In this document: in pieces, positions 1 through 7,963 of the stretch
Numbering within the stretch: the first letter of the stretch is position 1
Layout: every line of letters begins with the position of its first letter
Source: VXNE01 sp965248075
GTDB taxonomy: Bacteria > Pseudomonadota > Gammaproteobacteria > Pseudomonadales > Azotimanducaceae
Length of the DNA: 64,000 nucleotides
NCBI GenBank assembly: GCA_965248075.1
Contig: CBDFIL010000001.1
Coordinates: 930,001-994,000 of the forward strand
Direction of reading: 5' to 3'
Program-made: the position numbers and the translations under genes
Notes under the pieces: model-generated
What the model was told of the DNA's origin: nothing
The model's database searches: none
The model's input: only the letters and a program-made list of their open reading frames with translations

Positions 1-2
1 GC

Positions 3-1673
3 GAACGTCTGTCCCTCACGCGCGACTGGGCCGAGCGCCTCGACCCAACACCCACGGCGGGCATCTATTTCACCGACGAGGAACTGCTCGAGCCGCTCGA
101 GCTGTGCTACCGCTCCCTGCAGGAAAGTGGCATGGGCGTGATCGCGGACGGACCGCTGCGCGACACGTTGCGGCGCGTGCACGCGTTCGGCGTGACGTTG
201 GTCTCCCTCGACATCCGCCAGAATGCCGCGCGCCACACGGCGGTGCTCGACGAGATCACCGAGTACCTGGACATCGACGGGCCCGGGGGCACCTACGCGA
301 ACTGGACCGAAGCCGAGCGCCTCGAGTTCCTGCTGCACGAGGTGGACAACCGACGGCCGCTGTTTCCGGACGAATGGCCGGCCACGGCCCAGTCCCGAGA
401 AGTGCTGGATACCTGCGGAGTCATCGCCGAACTGAACGGCGCAGGAGTCTCGACCTACATCGTCTCCGAGGCCAAGTCCCCCACCGACGTGCTCGCCGCG
501 GTCCTGCTTCTCAGGGAGTGCGGCGTCACGGCCAGCGTGCCGGTGACACCGCAGTTCGAGACGCTGAGCGACCTCGACCGCGTGGCCGGCGCCGTCGACC
601 AGTTGCTGTCGATCCCGCGGTACCACGACTACGCCGGTGGCGAACAGCGCGTGATGATCGGTTACGCGGATTCCGCCAAGAACGCCGGACAGCTCGCCTC
701 GGCCTGGGCGCAGTTCCAGGCGAAGGAGCAACTGACCGAAGTGACGCGCCGGCACGGCGTACAGCTCGTGCTGTTCCACGGCCGGGGCGGCGCCGTCGGG
801 CGCAGTCGGGAAACCGCGCGCGCCGCCATCCTGTCGCAGCCCCCGGGTTGCATCGCCGGCCGCCTGCGGGTCACGGAGCCCGGCGAGGCCGTACGCTTCA
901 AGCTCGGCGACGCGGCGCTGGCGCGCGACACGCTGATGCGTTACCTGATCGGCACCATCGAGGCCAGTCTCGATCCTCCGGCGCCGCCGACGGACGCACA
1001 GCGGCACGCCATGAACGGTCTGGCTCAGAGCGCCCTCGAGGGGTATCGCGAGCTGGTTCTGGAGGCGCCCGACTTCGTCGACTACTTTCGCGAGATCACG
1101 CCGGAGGAAGAACTTGGCGCCCTGACGCTCGGCAGCCGCCCGGCCGCCCGCCGCGCACGTCTCGACATCGCGAGCCTGAGCGCCGTTCCCTGGGTGTTTG
1201 CCTGGACCCAGGTGCGGCTGATCCTGCCCGCCTGGCTCGGCACGGACAGGGCCCTGCGCGCGCTACGCGACGGGGAGGCGGCAGACGCCTTCGCGTCGAT
1301 GATGGAGTGGCCGTTCTTCAGCATGCAGATGAATACGCTGGAGGCGATACTCGCGAAGACGGACATCGAACTCGCCGATTTCTATGCCAACCGGTTGACG
1401 CCAAAGGGCCACCGCGACGTGCACGAAGTCGTCCGGGAACGCCTGGCGGTCCTCAAGAACGACGTGCTGGCGCTGACCGGGGAGTCCGAACTGCTCGGCA
1501 ACCAGCCGATGGCGCGGGACTCGATCGACATCCGCAACACGTACCTGGACCCGCTGCATCTGCTGCAGGCGGAATTGCTGGCGCGCCTGCGGGAAGCCGA
1601 AGACGAGCAGGTGGCACAGGCGTTGCGGGCGACGATGGCGGGGATCGCGAGCGGGTTGCGTTACACCGGCTGA
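3..1673 (+). CDS. ppc: Phosphoenolpyruvate carboxylase, C-terminal part (5' end outside window)
   Basis: Cytoplasmic enzyme that carboxylates phosphoenolpyruvate with bicarbonate to oxaloacetate, replenishing the TCA cycle. The reading frame is already open at the window edge, leaving about 556 of the usual 880-900 residues. The glycine-rich catalytic loop FHGRGGAVGRSRE lies near fragment residues 258-270, followed by the AILSQPPG segment typical of the family. The lysine in LAKTDIELADFY and the arginine in DIRNTYLDPLHLLQAE, both conserved near the aspartate site, are present. The protein ends GLRYTG where the family usually ends in NTG, so the penultimate-triplet Asn is Tyr. Identity is certain; only the N-terminal half is missing. 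Confidence 0.97.
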   Translation, partial: ERLSLTRDWAERLDPTPTAGIYFTDEELLEPLELCYRSLQESGMGVIADGPLRDTLRRVHAFGVTLVSLDIRQNAARHTAVLDEITEYLDIDGPGGTYANWTEAERLEFLLHEVDNRRPLFPDEWPATAQSREVLDTCGVIAELNGAGVSTYIVSEAKSPTDVLAAVLLLRECGVTASVPVTPQFETLSDLDRVAGAVDQLLSIPRYHDYAGGEQRVMIGYADSAKNAGQLASAWAQFQAKEQLTEVTRRHGVQLVLFHGRGGAVGRSRETARAAILSQPPGCIAGRLRVTEPGEAVRFKLGDAALARDTLMRYLIGTIEASLDPPAPPTDAQRHAMNGLAQSALEGYRELVLEAPDFVDYFREITPEEELGALTLGSRPAARRARLDIASLSAVPWVFAWTQVRLILPAWLGTDRALRALRDGEAADAFASMMEWPFFSMQMNTLEAILAKTDIELADFYANRLTPKGHRDVHEVVRERLAVLKNDVLALTGESELLGNQPMARDSIDIRNTYLDPLHLLQAELLARLREAEDEQVAQALRATMAGIASGLRYTG

Positions 1674-1976
1674 TCCGCGGGGCGCCCGTTGCGGTCGCCC
1701 GGGGATGTGCGTGAATTCGAAAACGGGACGCCACAAGGGCGTCCCCTACACGCCCGTTCCTGGGTCCGTGCATGAATTCGAAGCGGGTCGTGGGGGCGAC
1801 CCTCGTGGTCGCCCGGGGATGTGCGTGAATTCGAAAACGGGACGCCACAAGGGCGTCCCCTACACCCCATTCTTGGCCCGTGCATGAATTCGAAGCGGGT
1901 CGTGGGGGCGACCCTCGTGGTCGCCCGGGATGTGCGTGAATTCGAAAACGGGACGCCACAAGGGCGTTCCCTACGG
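1674..1976. repeat. Composite hairpin repeat array between convergent genes
   Basis: This is a non-coding array between the convergent ppc and methyltransferase genes. A unit of 111-114 bp is present about 2.6 times; GATGTGC recurs at 1704, 1818 and 1929. Each unit carries hairpin A (arms like GGGCGACC and GGTCGCCC), a GTGCGTGAATTCGAA spacer, hairpin B (arms GGGACGCC and GGGCGTCCC), then a GTGCATGAATTCGAA spacer. Related A/B hairpins occur near 11.3, 22.0, 53.7 and 58.0 kb. A role in transcription ending or mRNA protection is inference from position. Confidence 0.85.
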
Positions 1977-2002
1977 TGCCGGGACCGGCGACCGGGCGCG
2001 CG

Positions 2003-2815
2003 TCAGGCCGCCTTGTTCCCGCTGACCAGGAACTGCGGCAGCGAGAACAGGAACGTCCCCTCTTCGACCGCGCTTTCCGCGCTGGCGACGAGCCCATCGG
2101 CCTCCGCGGCCGTCAGTCCGACCGCATCGCCGCCGTCCGCCGCGAGGGCGGCGTCGATGTAGCTGCGCATGTTGCTGATCATCGACAGGGAGCGCCCACT
2201 GGTGTCCGCGAAAGCCGAGATGCGCACGTCGACATCGACGAAGCCGTGCCGCAGGAGCAACCCCGGCGCCTTGCGCCCGATATGCGGTTCCCGGAAGGCG
2301 ATCGAAGCGGCCCCGAAATAGCGGTCGACGTTCTCCTTGCCCCAGGGTTCGACGATCACGAACCCCCAGTCGCTGTCCATGATGTGGATGCGTCCACCCG
2401 GGGCGAGTACCCGCCGCAGTTCGGACAGGGTCGCGTCGAGGTCCGGGACGTACTCGAGGACGTTCTTGCACACCACCCGGTCCACCGCGCCGTCCGCGAG
2501 CGGGATCTCGGGCCCGGTGACCTGATGGAAGGACACGTTGGTGCGGCCGGCGGCGCGGGTCGACGCGTTGTCGACAAAATCCGCGTTGAGGTCGACGCCA
2601 TGCACGTGACCCGTCTCGCCGACGATGTCCGCGATGGCCAACGCCATGAAACCCGGCCCGGAGCCGAAATCGAGCACCCGATGGCCCGGGCCGATCGCGG
2701 CCGGGACCAGCAGCGCACCCCGGTCCTCGCGCCACTCGAACATGCGCTCGTAGCGCGCCATCCGGTCTTCCTCGATGTGCTTCCAGTGATCGGTGTAGTA
2801 CGTGTCGATGTTCAT
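2003..2815 (-). CDS. Class I SAM-dependent methyltransferase
   Basis: Predicted soluble methyltransferase of about 270 residues; the substrate cannot be told from sequence. Motif I is VLDFGSGPGF, followed by the acidic loop GVDLNADF, which places the SAM ribose-binding residue. The post-II region reads CKNVLEYVPDLDATLSELRR, typical of the Methyltransf_11/UbiE-like fold. I chose the ATG at 2815 because GAGGTG precedes it by about eight bases; the frame stays open further upstream without good coding character. It is a single gene, convergent with ppc across a hairpin array and divergent from the LolA-like gene. It could act on a small metabolite or lipid; the fold is secure, the role is not. 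Confidence 0.85.
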   Translation of the reverse strand: MNIDTYYTDHWKHIEEDRMARYERMFEWREDRGALLVPAAIGPGHRVLDFGSGPGFMALAIADIVGETGHVHGVDLNADFVDNASTRAAGRTNVSFHQVTGPEIPLADGAVDRVVCKNVLEYVPDLDATLSELRRVLAPGGRIHIMDSDWGFVIVEPWGKENVDRYFGAASIAFREPHIGRKAPGLLLRHGFVDVDVRISAFADTSGRSLSMISNMRSYIDAALAADGGDAVGLTAAEADGLVASAESAVEEGTFLFSLPQFLVSGNKAA

Positions 2816-3006
2816 GGCTGCCGCACCTCGTGGTTCCGGGATTGTAGCCGCGCACGATGCCGAACGGCCCGCGCACTGCGACCTGACCGGGGCGCGACGC
2901 CCCACCGTGCGCAACCGCCGGTTGCGTAGCCTCGCTACCACGCGCCGTTTACTGCCAACCGTCGAAGGTGTCTAATTGCCCTGGTGTGAAAAGGGAACCT
3001 TCAGAC

Positions 3007-3783
3007 ATGCGTGCACGCGGCCTCCCATCCCTTGCGACCGCGGTTGCAGCCGCCCTGTTCCTGTTCGCCTCCGCCGGCCTGCGCGCCCAGGAAATCGACG
3101 CCTACACACTGATCGCAGGCGCCCTCGACCTGGTCCGCGGCGATGAGTCGTCGTACCAGGAAATGTCGATGACGGTCCACCGTCCGGACTGGCAGCGCTC
3201 CTCGTCGATGGTCTCCTGGAGCCGCGGCCGGGAAGACGCCCTCATGCGGTTCACGGCGCCGGCCAAGGACGCCGGCAACGCCCTGTTGAAGCAGGGCGAG
3301 AAGATGTGGACGTATACGCCGAAGCTCAATCGCACCATCCGGCTGCCCTACAGCATGCGCTCGCAGAGCTGGGCCGGTTCGGACTTCTCCTACGATGACC
3401 TGTCGCGGGCCGACAACCTGCTGCAGTACTACGCTCTGCGCATCGCCGAGACGCGCGAGGAGGACGGCCATACGGTCTACACCGTCGAGGCCGTCCCCCA
3501 CGACGACGCCCCGGTCGTCTGGGGCAAGGAAATCTGGGTGATCCGCGACGACTACGTCATGCTCGAGCAGGGCTTCTACGACCAGGGCATGGAGGAGCTC
3601 AAGCGCATGCGGACCCTCGAGATCCGCGAGATCGGCGGCCGCGTCGTGCCCACGCGCATGCGCATGGAGAAGCTCGAAGAGGCGGACCACTGGACGGAGA
3701 TCGTCATCACGTCGGCGGAGTTCGACATCGACCTGCCGGACCGCACGTTCACCGTATTCGCGCTCAAGTCCGGCGCGAGCTGA
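3007..3783 (+). CDS. Outer membrane lipoprotein-sorting protein (LolA-like)
   Basis: Predicted periplasmic carrier of 258 residues with the LolA/LolB-type fold seen in COG2834 proteins. It starts with a clear signal peptide (Arg-rich n-region, LATAVAAALFLFASAG core, cleavage after LRA). The body matches the family pattern: EMSMTVHRPDW, MRFTAPAKDAG, GEKMWTYTPKLNRTIRLP and a GSDFSYDDLSR segment. The ATG at 3007 puts the signal peptide at the N-terminus and has AGGGAA upstream; an earlier in-frame ATG at 2968 is less likely. Its stop overlaps the next start by one base, so it is translationally coupled to the permeases. It probably receives or carries a hydrophobic cargo released by the ABC complex. 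Confidence 0.88.
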   Translation: MRARGLPSLATAVAAALFLFASAGLRAQEIDAYTLIAGALDLVRGDESSYQEMSMTVHRPDWQRSSSMVSWSRGREDALMRFTAPAKDAGNALLKQGEKMWTYTPKLNRTIRLPYSMRSQSWAGSDFSYDDLSRADNLLQYYALRIAETREEDGHTVYTVEAVPHDDAPVVWGKEIWVIRDDYVMLEQGFYDQGMEELKRMRTLEIREIGGRVVPTRMRMEKLEEADHWTEIVITSAEFDIDLPDRTFTVFALKSGAS

Positions 3784-5087
3784 TGGCCGACACCGCGCTC
3801 GCTCCGGCGGCCGCCCGAGGGCGCGGGGCGGGGCGCGGCCTGTTTCTCCTGGTCGCGTGGCGAAACCTCTGGCGGAATCCCCGGCGCACGTGGCTGACGG
3901 CCGGCGGCATGGCCTTCTCGATGTGGCTCGTGATCCTGTTCATGTCGGTCCAGGCCGGCATGTACAACGACGTCCGCGACCTCGCCGCGCGGATGGGCAG
4001 CGGGCACGCCCAGGTCCAGCACCGCCGGTACCTCGACGACGCGCGGCTGCGCTACACCGTGCCGGCGGCCACCGAACTGACCCGAAGTCTCGCCGACCTG
4101 CCCACCGTGGTGGCCACCACGCCGCGGGCGGAGGCCTTCGCCCTGGTGTCCGCCGACCAGGGCGACGGGGAGGAACGCAGCTTCGGCGCCATGGTCGTCG
4201 GTGTCGACCCGCGGGGCGAACAGGACGTGTCCTTACTGCCCGCCAGTCTGGTCGACGGCAGCTACCTCACCGGTTCGGACGATGCGTTCCTCGGCTCGAG
4301 GCTGGCCCGCAACCTCGGGGTCTCCGTGGGCGACGAACTCGTGGTGCTCGGCTCCACGCGGGAGGGCGGCGTGGCCGCGCTGGCCGTCCGGGTCGGAGGG
4401 ATCTTCCGGTCCGGTCTGACGGAGCTGGACCGGGTGCTCCTCCAGGTTCGCCTCTCCACGCTGCAGGAAGCCTTCGAGCTGGGCGACGACGCCCATCGCA
4501 TCGTGCTCTTCGCCGATTCCATCCCCGGCATCGAGTCCATGGTCCACGAGGTGGACAACGCCCTGGCCGGCAGCGGAGCAGCGGACACCGCACGCGTGCT
4601 GCCGTGGGCCGAACTCATGCCCGAGGTCGAAGAGAGCATTCAGCTCGACTCGGGAGCGGGAGTGATCCTGCTCTGGACCCTCGTGATCGTCGTGGCCTTC
4701 ACGGTCGTGAACGCGCTCGTGATGACCGTGCTCGAACGTACGCGGGAGTTCGGCATGCTGCTCGCCGTGGGCATGCGGCCAGGCTCCATCATGGCCATGC
4801 TGCAGGTGGAAGCGCTGTGCATGTGGGCCGTCGGGGCCGTCATCGGCCTCGCCGCGGCCATCCTCTTCGTTTCGACCATCGGGACCTACGGAATAGGCAT
4901 CCCGCAGCAATTCGAGGAGCTGGGCAACGCATTTATCCTGCCAGAGCGGATCCACCTGACGCTGGATGCCCCCGCCCTGACCCTGGCCCCGGCGGTGCTG
5001 GGCGCGCTCACGTCGATGGCCGCTCTCCTGGTCTCCCTGCGACTGCGGGGAATTCGTCCCGTAACCGCCCTGCGCGAGGTGGAATGA
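3783..5087 (+). CDS. ABC transporter permease 1, LolC/E (FtsX) family
   Basis: Inner-membrane subunit of 434 residues. The layout is that of LolC/LolE and MacB: one N-terminal membrane segment just after WRNLWRNPRRTWLTAGG, a large periplasmic domain (about residues 65-290), then three membrane segments. The conserved FtsX coupling stretch is LVMTVLERTREFGMLLAVG near residue 315. The start overlaps the stop of the LolA-like gene by one base. First of four consecutive paralogous permeases served by a single ATPase gene. Such proteins extract lipoproteins or pass force to a periplasmic partner; the cargo here is unknown. Confidence 0.9.
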   Translation: MADTALAPAAARGRGAGRGLFLLVAWRNLWRNPRRTWLTAGGMAFSMWLVILFMSVQAGMYNDVRDLAARMGSGHAQVQHRRYLDDARLRYTVPAATELTRSLADLPTVVATTPRAEAFALVSADQGDGEERSFGAMVVGVDPRGEQDVSLLPASLVDGSYLTGSDDAFLGSRLARNLGVSVGDELVVLGSTREGGVAALAVRVGGIFRSGLTELDRVLLQVRLSTLQEAFELGDDAHRIVLFADSIPGIESMVHEVDNALAGSGAADTARVLPWAELMPEVEESIQLDSGAGVILLWTLVIVVAFTVVNALVMTVLERTREFGMLLAVGMRPGSIMAMLQVEALCMWAVGAVIGLAAAILFVSTIGTYGIGIPQQFEELGNAFILPERIHLTLDAPALTLAPAVLGALTSMAALLVSLRLRGIRPVTALREVE

Positions 5088-5088
5088 C

Positions 5089-6459
5089 ATGTCCGAACTG
5101 ACCGCTGCCCCCGGGGAGCGCGAGGGGCTTGCCCCTCGCAAGAAAGAGCAGCGCGAGGGGCTTGCCCCTCGCAAGAGAGTCGCATCGAAGCCGGCGCGCC
5201 GCGCCGTCGGTGCGGCCCTCGTCACCATGGCGTGGCGCAACCTGTGGCGTGTCCGCCGGCGCACCTGGCTGACGGCCGGCGGCGTGGCGTTCGCCGTGTT
5301 CCTGCTCGTGTTGATGCGCTCGATGCACGTGGGCGTCTTCGGCGCGACGGTCGACCTCGCGACGAAGCAGATGCCCGGCCACGCACAGGTCCAGCATCCA
5401 CAGTACCTGGACGATCCGAGGATGCGGTACACGGTCGAGGGCCTCGCGGCCGTGACGGAGACGCTCAAGGGGCACCCCGGCGTACGGGCCGTGGCGCCGC
5501 GGGGCATGGGCTTCGCGCTGGTGTCCGCGGACTCCCAAGCCGGCGAGACCAGCTTCGGCGCCCAGGTCATGGGCATCGACCCCGCAGTCGAGTTCGCCAC
5601 GCTGTCCCAACGGGCCCTGCCGGGCGGCCGCGCGCTCGAGCGGGCCGGGGAAGGTCTCATGGGCAGCGTCCTGGCGCGTAACCTGGGCGCGCAGGTGGGG
5701 GGCGACATCATCGTGCTCGGCACCGGGAAGGACGGCGGCGTCGCGGCGACGGCCGTCACCCTCGTCGGACTCTTCGAGTCCGGCAACCCGGACCTCGACC
5801 GCAGCTTCCTGATGGTGCACTTCGACGATTTCTCGGAGGCGTTCGGGCTCGAGGACGAAGCCCACGTCATTGCCGTCCTGGGGCAGGACGCCAACCGCGC
5901 GCGCGATTTCGCAGCGGATATCGCCCCGTCCGTCGAGAACGCCGCGACGGACGGGCCGCGCGTGCTGCCGTGGCAGGACATCCAGCCCGAACTCGAGCAG
6001 TTCATCGTCCTGAAGGCGGGCGGCCTGGTCGTTCTGGGCGTCATCCTGATCGTGATCGTGACCTTCGTGGTCGTCAGTGCGTTCGTCATGACGGTCTTCG
6101 AGCGCACGGCCGAGTTCGGCATGCTGAAGGCCATTGGCATGCCGCCCGGCGCGATCTTCCGCATGGTGCAGTTCGAGGGGCTCTGGATGAGCCTGCTCGG
6201 CGTGGCGCTCGGCGTGGCCGCAGCCTTTGCGGCCGTGTCCGCCCTTTCAGTCAAGGGCATTCCCGTAGCCGCGTTCGGAGAGGACCTGGCGGCGTTCGAC
6301 CAGCTGGGTCTGCCGGAGGCGTTGGTGCCCGCGTTCAGCAGCGGGGCAGCGCTGCTCATGACGGCGATCATGATCGTGGCCGTACAGGTCGCCGCGGCCG
6401 TCCCGGCCCCGCGTATCTGGCGTCTGAAGGCGGTCGAAGCACTGCGGGACGAGGAGTGA
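5089..6459 (+). CDS. ABC transporter permease 2, LolC/E (FtsX) family, with repeat-derived N-terminal extension
   Basis: Inner-membrane permease of 456 residues with the same plan as its neighbour: N-terminal segment after WRNLWRVRRRTWLTAGG, periplasmic domain, three C-terminal segments and the coupling motif FVMTVFERTAEFGMLKAIG. Before the first membrane segment there are about 45 extra residues, mainly built from two copies of a 20-bp palindrome read as REGLAPRK. The ATG is one base after the previous stop. The first 200 bp are almost identical to those of permease 3, indicating a recent tandem duplication or gene conversion. An internal ATG at 5227 (MAWRNLWR) would give a protein without the extension. 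Confidence 0.9.
   Translation: MSELTAAPGEREGLAPRKKEQREGLAPRKRVASKPARRAVGAALVTMAWRNLWRVRRRTWLTAGGVAFAVFLLVLMRSMHVGVFGATVDLATKQMPGHAQVQHPQYLDDPRMRYTVEGLAAVTETLKGHPGVRAVAPRGMGFALVSADSQAGETSFGAQVMGIDPAVEFATLSQRALPGGRALERAGEGLMGSVLARNLGAQVGGDIIVLGTGKDGGVAATAVTLVGLFESGNPDLDRSFLMVHFDDFSEAFGLEDEAHVIAVLGQDANRARDFAADIAPSVENAATDGPRVLPWQDIQPELEQFIVLKAGGLVVLGVILIVIVTFVVVSAFVMTVFERTAEFGMLKAIGMPPGAIFRMVQFEGLWMSLLGVALGVAAAFAAVSALSVKGIPVAAFGEDLAAFDQLGLPEALVPAFSSGAALLMTAIMIVAVQVAAAVPAPRIWRLKAVEALRDEE
5120..5172. repeat. Two in-frame copies of a 20-bp palindrome inside permease 2
   Basis: GCGAGGGGCTTGCCCCTCGC occurs at 5120-5139 and 5153-5172, separated by AAGAAAGAGCA. Both are perfect palindromes and both are translated in the permease frame as part of REGLAPRK. 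The same pair is in permease 3. Palindromes that insert in frame into coding sequence are known from Rickettsia (RPE elements); this is an analogous arrangement, not a demonstrated relative. Confidence 0.9.
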
Positions 6460-6486
6460 AGGACCGGGAGTGAGACGACGAGTGAC

Positions 6487-7875
6487 ATGTCCGAACTGAC
6501 CGTAGCCCCCGGGGAGCGCGAGGGGCAAGCCCCTCGCAAGAAAGAGCAGCGCGAGGGGCTTGCCCCTCGCAAGAGAGTCGCCTCGAAGCCGGCGCGCCGC
6601 GCCGTCGGTGCGGCCCTCGTCACCATGGCGTGGCGCAACCTGTGGCGTGTCCGCCGGCGCACCTGGCTGACGGCAAGCGGCGTGGGGTTCGCCGTGTTCC
6701 TCGTCGTGTTCACGCGCTCCATACAGATTGGGAGCCTGGCCACGATGGTCGAAATGGGGACCGGGCAGTTGACCGGTCACGTGCAGGTGCAGCATCCCGA
6801 CTACCTGGAGGATCCGAGGATGCGCCACACGGTCGGAGGGCTGGCGGCGGTGACCGAGACGCTGGCCGGCCGTCCCGGCGTGCGCGCGGTGGCGCCCCGG
6901 GGCACGGCTTTCGCGCTGGTGTCCGCGGAGTCTGAGACCGTCGAGCGCAGCTTCGGCGCCCAGGTCGTCGGCATCGACCCCGCGGTCGAGTTTGCCACGC
7001 TGTCCAAACGGGCCTTGCCGGGCGGGCGGCCGCTCGAGCGGAGCGGGGAAGCTCTCATGGGCAGCGCCCTCGCACGGAATCTGGGCGCCGAGGTGGGAAC
7101 CGAGGTCGTGGTGCTCGGCACAGGGAAGGAGGGCGGCATCGCCGCGACCGCGGTATCACTCGTCGGGCTTTTCGAGTCGGGTGTCCCCGACCTCGACCGC
7201 GGCGTCATGCTGATGCACTTCGACGACTTCTCGGAGGCGTTCGGGCTCGAGGACGAAGCCCACGCCATCGCCGTGCTGACGCGGGACCCGGGCGGCGCGC
7301 GCGACTTCGCGGCCGAGGTCTCCGCGGCCGTCGGGAACGCCACCGCCGGCCACGACGCGGCGGCCGGCGCCCCGCGCGTGCGCCCGTGGCAGGAACTGCA
7401 GCCGGAGCTCGAGCAGTTTTTCACCATGGAGCTCGGCGGAAGCGTCCTGGTGGCCGTCTTCCTGGTCGTGATCGTGACCTTCGTGGTCGTCAGCACCTTC
7501 GTCATGACGGTCTTTGAACGCACGGCCGAGTTCGGCATGCTGAAGGCGATCGGCATGACGCCGGCCGCGATCTTCCGTATGGTGCAGTTCGAGGGGCTCT
7601 GGATGAGCCTCCTGGGCGTGGCTCTTGGCTTGGTGGTGGTCTTCGCCACCGTGTCCGCCCTCGCCATCGAGGGCATTCCCATTTCCGCGTTCGGAGACTT
7701 CGATCGCATGTACGCAAGACTGGCCATGCCGGACACGCTGATGCCGGTTTTCGACGCCGCGGGGGCGCTGGTCATAACGGCCACCATGGTCGTGGCGGTG
7801 CAGCTCGCCGCGGCCGTCCCGGCGCGGCGCATCTGGCGCCTGAACGCCGTCGAGGCGCTGCGGGGCGAAGAATGA
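6487..7875 (+). CDS. ABC transporter permease 3, LolC/E (FtsX) family, with repeat-derived N-terminal extension
   Basis: Permease of 462 residues, the closest paralogue of permease 2. It has the extension with EREGQAPRK and REGLAPRK, the N-terminal segment after WRVRRRTWLTASG, a periplasmic domain, and three C-terminal segments with FVMTVFERTAEFGMLKAIG. DNA identity with permease 2 is nearly complete over the first 200 bp and then falls, so the two copies have diverged mainly in the periplasmic domain. That domain would be expected to contact cargo or the LolA-like partner. It begins 27 bp after permease 2. An internal ATG at 6625 (MAWRNLWR) is an alternative start. Confidence 0.9.
   Translation: MSELTVAPGEREGQAPRKKEQREGLAPRKRVASKPARRAVGAALVTMAWRNLWRVRRRTWLTASGVGFAVFLVVFTRSIQIGSLATMVEMGTGQLTGHVQVQHPDYLEDPRMRHTVGGLAAVTETLAGRPGVRAVAPRGTAFALVSAESETVERSFGAQVVGIDPAVEFATLSKRALPGGRPLERSGEALMGSALARNLGAEVGTEVVVLGTGKEGGIAATAVSLVGLFESGVPDLDRGVMLMHFDDFSEAFGLEDEAHAIAVLTRDPGGARDFAAEVSAAVGNATAGHDAAAGAPRVRPWQELQPELEQFFTMELGGSVLVAVFLVVIVTFVVVSTFVMTVFERTAEFGMLKAIGMTPAAIFRMVQFEGLWMSLLGVALGLVVVFATVSALAIEGIPISAFGDFDRMYARLAMPDTLMPVFDAAGALVITATMVVAVQLAAAVPARRIWRLNAVEALRGEE
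6518..6570. repeat. Two in-frame copies of the palindrome inside permease 3
   Basis: The first copy, 6518-6537, has its central four bases as CAAG instead of CTTG; the second, 6551-6570, is identical to those in permease 2. Because the arms are complementary, the CAAG copy equals a CTTG copy with its central bases inverted, which changes one residue (L to Q) but keeps the frame. Confidence 0.88.
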
Positions 7876-7963
7876 GCGCGGGCAACGGCAGTGCGGTCAC
7901 CCGCACGCCCCCTGTGATTGCGCGTTCCGGGACGCGTCCCATCCCGATGCCGAGGGTGATCCC

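Noticed and set aside
1705..1887. Small ORFs encoded by the hairpin repeats (for example MCVNSKTGRHKGVP)
   Set aside because: They arise from the repeat sequence on both strands, recur at each copy and lack ribosome sites.
4233..6743. Very long minus-strand open frame (836 codons) across the permease genes
   Set aside because: It is antisense to permeases with clear domain motifs, has low-complexity Arg/Ser/Thr composition typical of shadow frames in GC-rich DNA, and has no family.
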